A stretch of 64,000 nt of DNA, from assembly GCA_022497155.1 (NCBI GenBank), contig MU385712.1, positions 743,765 through 807,764 on the forward strand. The letters are read 5' to 3'. This document shows positions 56,900-64,000 of the stretch, piece after piece. The translations under genes and the position numbers were made by a program. The notes under the pieces were generated by a model. It was not told the DNA's origin. It was given only the letters and a program-made list of their open reading frames with translations, and searched no databases. The stretch comes from Whalleya microplaca (lineage: Eukaryota > Ascomycota > Sordariomycetes > Xylariales > Xylariaceae). Position 1 is the stretch's first letter, and every line of letters starts with the position of its first letter.

Positions 56900-59800
56900 A
56901 TGGAACCCGAATCGTCGTCTGCACCCTTACAACGGTCCACGTCACAGCTGTCAGCCGCCTCCGCCAAGAGCGCCAGAGGCCAGTCCATACGTGCGAAGTC
57001 CAAGTCTAGGAAGCTCACCTCCCAGCCCTCGAGCTCCGCCTCGTCTATTGCCGCTTCGGACAAGTCCCTCACTTCCTTCCCCTCCTTCTCCCCCCAGTCC
57101 CAGGGCTACGAGCGACCGTTTGAATCCGAGACCACCACTGCGGGCACAGCTGACGCCGTGGGGAAGTCGTCGAAGCCCCAGCGTGCGACCTCGATAGTGG
57201 ACAGCTTGACCTCGACCGGACCCCCCAGGACTTCGCGCGATGCCCTGTTCGAAGACACCCCCTTTGCCTCGCGCAAGATACCCGGCGCCATACACCAAGC
57301 TGATGACGAGCATGTTGGACGTCTAGTGGCAAAGCATGGCGCTGTCAACCTTGTACGCCAGATTGCCGAGGACCTGGCGCATCGCGACCATGAAATTGCC
57401 AAATTGAGAAGGAGGGCAAACGAGAGGGAGAGGGCATTGAGAAAGATAATACTGGAATGTGGTCTATCGAGCATGGATCTGGAAACGAAGCTTCGAGCGG
57501 TCGAGGCGGATATCAAGAGCCAGGACCAAGCAAAGCATGGCCAGGATGGAGCTTTATCAGACATGATGAACGATGCGATGCACGATTCCATGGCGTATAG
57601 TGGGCTTGGTGTGAGCCAGGGAGGCAATGGTACGGTCAAAGTGGCTAGTTTGTCAATGCCTAAGGATAACAATGACAGCAACATGGGCAGAGGCACCATG
57701 AGGACCTTGAGGGACTACATTTGGGGCGGCGGCACAAGCAGAAAGTCCAGCACAGCAGGTGCGGACAGGGGCGAGTCACCGAAGACAGCCATTCGGGCGC
57801 CAACATCACGGGACCGACGACCCCCTATTCAGGAAGACCTGTTTACTCCGCCAGACGCGGAATCTATACGAAGTTCGAGCCGCGCATCAAGCATATACTC
57901 TACGCACAAAAAACCGTCAACATCTCTGGCCAGCATGGCCTTGCAATTAGTTGCTGGAAAAGCCCCCTCGGTCCGGGATTCCGACTCGATTAGGGGACGG
58001 TCGAACTCCGCGGGTCAAGGGGGCTCAATTAGGACGCCATCTACCACCAGCTCCAAGACGGGCGCATCAAACAGAGCCGCTTCTACGCAAGTGGGTCCTA
58101 AAGCGCTTATGTCTATGCGACGGTCTACCCCGGCTCCCCTGAATGTTGCGCAACGTTCGCAGCCCCATGAAAGATGGGAGGGCATAGGGGTGACGCCTGA
58201 AAGTCCGTCTGCCCCGAGGGAAGATAATTCCGGCCCAGTTGAAATGGACACCATCTTCTCCCCCGAAGGACAGCCGCCTACTCTAACTCACATCTACAAT
58301 AATCACAACGGTGCCGAGTATCTAACGGATCGCTTCGGCTTCATCTATGATCAACGGAGGAAGAAGAGGCAACGCGATGCAGCCCAGATGGCTCTCCAAT
58401 TTAAACGAGGAAGCCGCTCCGAAATGCTTTCCGGTGGGCGGTCTGGCCTATCGCCTAACTTGCTAGACGATGAGGCAGACTCAATTCGGGAGGGTGCTGA
58501 TGGTGATCGCTCAGCATCACCAGCCTCGGCCGAGGACGTTGTTGACCAAGGCAAGCCGAAACGCTGGCAGGATTATTTAAAGATCGCTACTTTCCCAACG
58601 GAGCTTCTCTCTCACACTCCTTCCATCACGGCAACTAATATCGAAGTGCTTGAAGGCAATGACCAGCCGAAGTCTCCGAGCTTGATCACGTCAGACGACC
58701 GTGGATTCGTCCCGTCAGCAAGTACGACCTCGGCTGTAAATAGCGAACCATCTCCGAAACCGGACGTAGATCCACCCGCTGCCACTCTCGTCTATGAAGA
58801 TGCCGAACCGGTGAAGCTTTTGCTGAAGCAATTGAGCGATGTCCATGATGCCTTGCAAAGAGAAAAGTCTATTCGCTGGAACGAGTTTCTACGAAAAGTG
58901 CGGGCCGAGCGCCGGCGCGAAGGAGAAGTCGCCGCGGCGGCTGCTACGGCCGCAGCCGAGGCCCGTTTCCAGCGAGCCCCGGTCATGATTCCAGAGGCTA
59001 AGCTGACTGATGGTGAGATTATCGGCGTTGCAGATCTCGGTGTCAAAGGAAAAGTGGGGCGCGCGAAGTGGAATGAGTTCAGAAATCTAGTACTTGGCGG
59101 TATTCCCGTTGCAAACCGACCCAAGATTTGGTCCGAATGCTCTGGTGCGCTTTTCAAGCGGATTCCAGGCCACTATGAAGACATCGTCTCACGGTCTAGT
59201 GAAAGCGACGATTCCGTCGTGGTCTCTCAGATCGAGATGGATATCAACCGTACCCTCACGGACAACATATTCTTCCGCAGGGGACCGGGCGTCGCCAAGC
59301 TCAACGAAGTCCTACGGGCCTATGCGAGGTGGAATCCCGAGGTTGGATATTGCCAGGGTATGAACCTGATCGCTGCTAATCTGCTTCTCATCATGCCGTC
59401 TACGGAGGAAACCTTCTGGATCCTCGTCTCCATCATCGAGCACATCCTCCCCAAGGGCTACTACGACCACAGCCTGATGGCGTCGCGCGCAGACCAGCAG
59501 GTGCTGCGCCAGTACGTGACGCACGTGCTCCCGAAGCTCTCGCAGCACCTGGACGACCTCAGCATCGAGCTCGAGGCGCTGACGTTCCAGTGGTTCCTCA
59601 GCGTGTTCACGGACTGCCTGTCGGCGGAGGCGCTCTTCCGCGTGTGGGACGTGGTGCTGTGCACCAACGACGGGAGCACGTTCCTCTTCCAGGTGGCCCT
59701 GGCCCTCCTCAAGCTCAACGAACAGCAGCTGCTCGCCTGCGACGCCCCCGCTGCCGTCTACACCTACATCAACCACCAGATGACCAACCACGCCATCAGC

Positions 59801-60154
59801 ATCGACGGCCTCATCCAGGCGTCCGAGGGCCTTAGACGGGTCGTCCGCCGCGAGGATGTTGAGGCCCGGCGCGCCCGGGCTATCGAGGCAGACCGCCTCA
59901 TGATGCAGGAGCGCGAGGAGCGCAATCGCCTGCGCCGCACGCAGAAGGCGACGTCTGCGCCCGCGCTGGTTACGTCCGCTAGCGCGTCCGCTGTGCCGTC
60001 CCCGGCCCCCCGCCCCGTGCGCGAGGACAGCGAGTGTGCTAGTGTCGAGAGCCTGAGTGCGCTGGATGGCGAGGTCGGGGGCGCGGGCGGAGCGGGGGTG
60101 AAGATTCGGACGCCGACCCCGGCGGACGAGGAGACGTCGTTTGGGCTTGGGTGA
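56900..60154 (+). CDS. TBC-domain RabGAP (Gyp-like)
   Basis: Rab GTPase-activating protein acting in membrane traffic. Single exon, 1084 aa. The first ~600 residues are polar, Ser-rich and probably disordered, with a short coiled coil at about 160-210 (DLAHRDHEIAKLRRRANER). A helical segment (LKQLSDVHDALQREKSIRWN) precedes the TBC domain, about residues 730-940. The catalytic dual fingers are intact: arginine finger R784 in IEMDINRTL (IxxDxxR) and glutamine finger Q819 in YCQG. Further TBC blocks: GIPVANRPKIWSECSG, NEVLRAYARWNPEVGYCQGM, EALTFQWFLSVFTDCL and LFRVWDVVL. The C-terminus has an Arg/Glu-rich helix (EERNRLRRTQ) and a Pro-rich tail. GC content rises sharply from about 59460 on, and long antisense frames there are shadows. 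The architecture matches fungal Gyp3/Msb3-type or related GAPs; the target Rab is unknown. Confidence 0.93.
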   Translation: MEPESSSAPLQRSTSQLSAASAKSARGQSIRAKSKSRKLTSQPSSSASSIAASDKSLTSFPSFSPQSQGYERPFESETTTAGTADAVGKSSKPQRATSIVDSLTSTGPPRTSRDALFEDTPFASRKIPGAIHQADDEHVGRLVAKHGAVNLVRQIAEDLAHRDHEIAKLRRRANERERALRKIILECGLSSMDLETKLRAVEADIKSQDQAKHGQDGALSDMMNDAMHDSMAYSGLGVSQGGNGTVKVASLSMPKDNNDSNMGRGTMRTLRDYIWGGGTSRKSSTAGADRGESPKTAIRAPTSRDRRPPIQEDLFTPPDAESIRSSSRASSIYSTHKKPSTSLASMALQLVAGKAPSVRDSDSIRGRSNSAGQGGSIRTPSTTSSKTGASNRAASTQVGPKALMSMRRSTPAPLNVAQRSQPHERWEGIGVTPESPSAPREDNSGPVEMDTIFSPEGQPPTLTHIYNNHNGAEYLTDRFGFIYDQRRKKRQRDAAQMALQFKRGSRSEMLSGGRSGLSPNLLDDEADSIREGADGDRSASPASAEDVVDQGKPKRWQDYLKIATFPTELLSHTPSITATNIEVLEGNDQPKSPSLITSDDRGFVPSASTTSAVNSEPSPKPDVDPPAATLVYEDAEPVKLLLKQLSDVHDALQREKSIRWNEFLRKVRAERRREGEVAAAAATAAAEARFQRAPVMIPEAKLTDGEIIGVADLGVKGKVGRAKWNEFRNLVLGGIPVANRPKIWSECSGALFKRIPGHYEDIVSRSSESDDSVVVSQIEMDINRTLTDNIFFRRGPGVAKLNEVLRAYARWNPEVGYCQGMNLIAANLLLIMPSTEETFWILVSIIEHILPKGYYDHSLMASRADQQVLRQYVTHVLPKLSQHLDDLSIELEALTFQWFLSVFTDCLSAEALFRVWDVVLCTNDGSTFLFQVALALLKLNEQQLLACDAPAAVYTYINHQMTNHAISIDGLIQASEGLRRVVRREDVEARRARAIEADRLMMQEREERNRLRRTQKATSAPALVTSASASAVPSPAPRPVREDSECASVESLSALDGEVGGAGGAGVKIRTPTPADEETSFGLG

Positions 60155-61463
60155 TGTGAGGTGAGTGAGGTGTTCAGGGGAAGTGGAAGGGAGCAAGCAA
60201 GGTCTGATTGAGCATTTTCATGGGAACAGCTGGGAAAGCTGGGATAGGAAGACAGGTGCCGGTTGCGGGTTGCTGGTGACAGCGGTTTGATCCCATCACG
60301 CGGCATTGCTTTCCGTGGGCATTGCGTTGCGTGGCATTGTTTTCATCATCATCGTCATTGTCGTCGTTCGTCGTTGTCGTCATTCTCATCCATCACAGGT
60401 GGCACTGGTGTTTTTAGATTGGTCCATGCCATGATACCCCCCAAGCTTTTTTTTCTTTTTGTCTGTCTCGGTTTTTTTTAGTTCCCAATTTCGATGTCGT
60501 TGTCGTTGTCGGGCAAGCGGACATTTGGTCTAGAATCAGATACAGATATATATATATATAGTGGATAATGCATCCATAGTGTATTGCTAGCATTAGTGCG
60601 AGTCAAAACCTTGATGGGCTTGATAAATATCTAGTCTTGGCTTTTATGGTCAGCTTGAACTTGGAGTTGGAGCAGGTTCGGATATGCAGAGCATGTGTGG
60701 AATAGAGCACAAGATAGTATTGTAGCAGCCCTTCGTTCATCTATATAACAGGGCGTAGCCATCTGTCGGCACATATGTACCAATAGGTCTTTGATCCTGT
60801 TTGAACTCTAACTAGGACATCAAGCTGGGTTCTACCAGTTGGAGCATTTGTATTAGGCACGTCCCCAGTGCTTAGTATTAGACTTTGCTAGTCTGGAAAA
60901 CTTGACAACGGCGAGGTTCAGAGTATGTAAACTAGCAAGATTACAATTGATTATAAAGTCATTACGGGCAGTAATTCGTAGTGTTACGGGACTTTTCTTT
61001 TTGACGCTAGACCTCCAATATTCTAGGCTTGTCCCATTCATAGTTGGAGACTAGAACTCTCAGTAGCTTTCAATAGGATACAAAGGAATTTGAGACGAGT
61101 TATTGAGTGAAAAATATTGAAAGAAAGGAAAGTCCTCAGAGTGAAGATGGAGAAAATTCTAACCCGGGGTGGAATAATATCAAAGTAAACTAACTTTAGT
61201 TCCTTGTCTAGACAACTCTTTGTTACATTCACATTTTAACTGGCTCAAGTGAGCTAGACGAGGTAAGATACGGTATGGTACAATCATTATACACGGGCAA
61301 TCAGGTAAGGAAAAACTAAACGTCATAATGGTTCAATGTTATAAGTTCGCATTTACAAAATGGTATCTATGTACTTTGTCAGAGAGTGGCCATCTAAGGG
61401 CGGCTGTCTACAGGTATTGCCTATGATTGATTTTCTAATAACCAGTCATACATACTCCTAGCA
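60155..61463. other. Convergent intergenic region
   Basis: 3' ends of the TBC gene and the F-box gene face each other here. It contains TCG- and TCA-rich low-complexity DNA (60340-60390), a short (AT)n tract near 60546-60560 and no supportable gene. Confidence 0.5.
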
Positions 61464-63245
61464 TCAAACATACTTCCCAGAGGTCCATCCGCGTTGAAGT
61501 TCCTCAGGATACTTGCTGAGGTAGGACTTGAAGAACTCGTTCGATGCTTCTAACTCCTCATCCTCGTCACCACGTCCTATCGAAGCCAGTCTTTCAAGGA
61601 GCAATTTCTTAACGCCGTCATCTGACAAGGCAAATCTGAATATAGCTTCAAGACGTTTCACGTTCAATTCCTGTTTGGCATCTGGCTCCGACACGTGCAC
61701 TTTTTCCCAGATCGGTGCGAATAATGTGAAGTCAGGCTCTACATCTGGAGTAGAACGTATCTGGTCAAATAGCCGTGCTACGTCGTCGCCGTCCTCCAAA
61801 CCATTGGGGGTCATAGCTCGTACGCACAAACTGGCGAGGACAGAGGGAATCTGGGTCTGAACCTCTGCCGATCCATCGTCTGGGTTCGCGGGGTTATAGG
61901 ATATAGAAAGCCGGGACTCCTCATGCGTGAACTTTCCGTTCCATAGGAACTTCACTGTTTGATAGTCCATGCCAACAGAAAATAGCTCAAAAACCTCGTA
62001 CCAGCTTTGGAACTTCCTGCGTCCGCTTATGTCAGAACATTTAAAATGAGTCATGGAGACCTTACATCCTGCGTCCATGAGGAACGCGAACTTCGGACTC
62101 ATTCTGTCAAGGCGCATGATTTCACGGTCTAGAAGAACTGTCGAGACCATCTTGTTCGGCGATACGGGCGACTCCAAGAAGTTGTCGCAAAAGAATTCCA
62201 GGAAAGTAAGATCCGTAACGTCCAAGACACAGATCGTGAGTAATGCACGTTCAGAAATAGGGCCCATGTCCATTGCCGTTTTGAGGAGCTTGATTGTCCA
62301 ACCTTCTTGTCTAAATAATATTGCATCGACGATCAAATTGATGGCATCATCACCGGTACCAAAAATAATATGCGCGCCTGCCTCAAGGAAGATTTCAACG
62401 ATCTCCGGCTTTGCGGGGCGTGGCATTCCCAATGACATGTGAAAATTCCCATCAATCTCTCCAAGTTCCATAAGAGTCAATGCCAGGTGAAGGAAACTCC
62501 CATGAATCTCTCCGGGTTCCACAACATTGCCTTGCTGGTCGTAAACAGGATCTGTAAAGTACGGCGTGCCTGATAAAAGGGCACGGACAACTTTCGGATT
62601 CTCCGCCCTGACTGCACACTCCATCTCGACAGGACCTGGATATATCCCCCGTTCCCTCGAGAAGTACTCTATCATCCACAATGCCATGTCATCCTGCCCC
62701 TCGCTACATGCCAGATCGAAGGACCAAGTTTCTGGCTCCCAAAACCTAATCTCTGGGATAGTATTATAGTCCGAAAGTTTTCGTAAATCTGGTTCCCTGT
62801 CAACAAACTCTTCTGAGTCTTCTCCACATCTCAAGCCAAGACCCTTTTTAACCAGGAGTTGAAAAACGTCTAGCCGATGTGCTTTGATGGCAGCTTGCAC
62901 AGGCGTCTCGATACAGACGTCCCATTTGTCATCGATGGAAGTTGAACCAAACGCCTCCTGAAATATCTCTACAATTGCTTCAAGCTTCTCAAGGTCGTCC
63001 AAATTTCGAATTGCCCAGAGGAGACTGGGTACGTGCCTAGAACGGCGATGTTTGTCTGCGTTCTTAGCTTGGAATTGGGCGTCCCTCTTGTAGAGAAGCA
63101 AAGGAGACATCTGAACTGATGAATGCAATGCTGAACATGCACAGGAGAGGTTCAATAAGTCTGTTGGATGGCCTAGTTGTTCTATGACACTCAACAGGAG
63201 CTCCACTGGGAAGTCCAGAAGCGGCACTGAATTGTGACCTGACAT
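61464..63245 (-). CDS. F-box protein with ankyrin-like repeats
   Basis: Probable substrate adaptor of an SCF-type ubiquitin ligase. Single frame of 593 aa. An F-box-like helix set occupies residues about 8-50 (LLDFPVELLLSVIEQLGHPT, then LLNLSCACSALHSSV). The rest consists of helical repeats resembling divergent ankyrin units: PVQAAIKAHRLDVFQLLVKKG, LACSEGQDDMALWMIEYF, AVRAENPKVVRALLSG, and SFLHLALTLMELGEI with EIVEIFLEAGAHIIF. Such F-box/ankyrin proteins are numerous and variable in filamentous ascomycetes. No nearby partner indicates a specific target. The first ATG is used; no splice sites are needed. Confidence 0.8.
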   Translation of the reverse strand: MSGHNSVPLLDFPVELLLSVIEQLGHPTDLLNLSCACSALHSSVQMSPLLLYKRDAQFQAKNADKHRRSRHVPSLLWAIRNLDDLEKLEAIVEIFQEAFGSTSIDDKWDVCIETPVQAAIKAHRLDVFQLLVKKGLGLRCGEDSEEFVDREPDLRKLSDYNTIPEIRFWEPETWSFDLACSEGQDDMALWMIEYFSRERGIYPGPVEMECAVRAENPKVVRALLSGTPYFTDPVYDQQGNVVEPGEIHGSFLHLALTLMELGEIDGNFHMSLGMPRPAKPEIVEIFLEAGAHIIFGTGDDAINLIVDAILFRQEGWTIKLLKTAMDMGPISERALLTICVLDVTDLTFLEFFCDNFLESPVSPNKMVSTVLLDREIMRLDRMSPKFAFLMDAGCKVSMTHFKCSDISGRRKFQSWYEVFELFSVGMDYQTVKFLWNGKFTHEESRLSISYNPANPDDGSAEVQTQIPSVLASLCVRAMTPNGLEDGDDVARLFDQIRSTPDVEPDFTLFAPIWEKVHVSEPDAKQELNVKRLEAIFRFALSDDGVKKLLLERLASIGRGDEDEELEASNEFFKSYLSKYPEELQRGWTSGKYV

Positions 63246-63877
63246 TATGGTATTTGTCTTATATTTTGGTACGACTTTATTAGATTGGTTCTGTTTATCG
63301 TGTTCGTTTCCGGTTATATTGAAAAGAGTAGTTTCGAAGGGTTGCTATGGTGAATGCAAGATTGTATACATCAAGCCTCCAAAGACCACCACTTTATACG
63401 ATTCCCAATATTGAACAATACCCATTGTTAGGAACTTTGCCTGGCTAGCTCCCTTCATAGTGATCACATACAATCATCATAGACTCACTACAATGAATAA
63501 AGAGGCTGCAATTGAGGGAGGAAACAATTCTTTATGCATAATCGAACATGAAACTTCTGACATCAAAGGAATAAGAGCGTACTCTTTACAAGCCATACCT
63601 AGATGTAAAGGAGAGTAAGGATATTGATGACAGTTAAACTGCTTTGACACTATGCCGTATTTATCCAGGGGTACATCACATGTAATGCAAATAAAATATG
63701 AGCGAGGGAATGCGTTGAGAAATTATTTCATTGACAGTCTTATATAACTGTTCAACAATAACTCTCTTCCGATTGGCTACCTATTGTGATGGGACTAGAA
63801 AGCAGCTGCTTCATTTCAAGCTGGGTTTGGAGTAACATTGGTTCGCTACACAGCTAATCTAATACGTGACTTATACC
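63246..63877. other. Intergenic
   Basis: F-box gene promoter side and 3' flank of the aminotransferase at the window end. No gene is seen. Confidence 0.5.

Positions 63878-64000
<123 letters not shown>

Noticed and set aside
57106..57699. 197-codon minus-strand frame
   Set aside because: Lies entirely within the plus-strand TBC coding sequence; no motifs.
59312..60196. 294-codon minus-strand frame
   Set aside because: Antisense to the GC-rich end of the TBC gene; the plus strand has the catalytic TBC motifs.

Overview
This is a nuclear contig fragment from a filamentous ascomycete (Pezizomycotina). The evidence is: protein genes split by short introns (mostly 50-210 nt) with GTRAGT-like donors; a Zn2Cys6 transcription factor, a fungal CYP51, a fungal-rhodopsin (PTH11-like) receptor, a fungal-type glutamate decarboxylase and a TBC RabGAP; an intron-bearing tRNA-Gln; and fungal-style gene relics. 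The species cannot be named from sequence alone. All gene models were spliced by eye, checking donor, acceptor, phase and family conservation.

Layout. 0-10.4 kb is a fairly ordinary genic stretch: tRNA-Gln, mitochondrial acetylornithine aminotransferase (minus), an HSL-type alpha/beta hydrolase (plus, divergent from it) and an orphan coiled-coil protein (plus). 10.4-30 kb is gene-poor: it holds a Zn2Cys6 factor (minus), then more than 8 kb with no supportable gene, an intronless adenine deaminase (plus), a broken MFS transporter (minus), an orphan ORF and AT-rich DNA. 30-36 kb holds a zinc-independent MDR-type oxidoreductase with a 25-nt microexon and a glutamate decarboxylase, both minus.

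40-54 kb is the most unusual part. A flavin monooxygenase and a CYP51 sterol 14-alpha-demethylase lie on the minus strand. Next come two divergently transcribed paralogues (46448-48096 minus and 50413-52077 plus) that I do not recognise. They share the same five-exon architecture, a long central hydrophobic segment and conserved YNWD, KYLCP and DSSSW motifs. A 474-bp MITE-like element with 43-bp terminal inverted repeats lies between them, close to the promoter of the plus-strand copy. A seven-helix fungal rhodopsin-domain protein (minus) and the C-terminal half of a dead cytochrome P450 follow.

56-64 kb returns to ordinary content: a large TBC-domain RabGAP (plus), an F-box protein (minus) and the C-terminus of a class-III aminotransferase cut by the window end.

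How the genes relate: the housekeeping genes (ARG8, TBC protein, tRNA) look like independent units. The accessory block at 40-56 kb combines redox enzymes, a sterol-target enzyme, a receptor-like membrane protein, duplicated membrane proteins, a transposon footprint and pseudogenes. That mix is typical of a fast-evolving fungal region; no polyketide or peptide synthase is visible that would make it a classical biosynthetic cluster. The best candidate for an undescribed system is the divergent paralogue pair at 46.4-52.1 kb.
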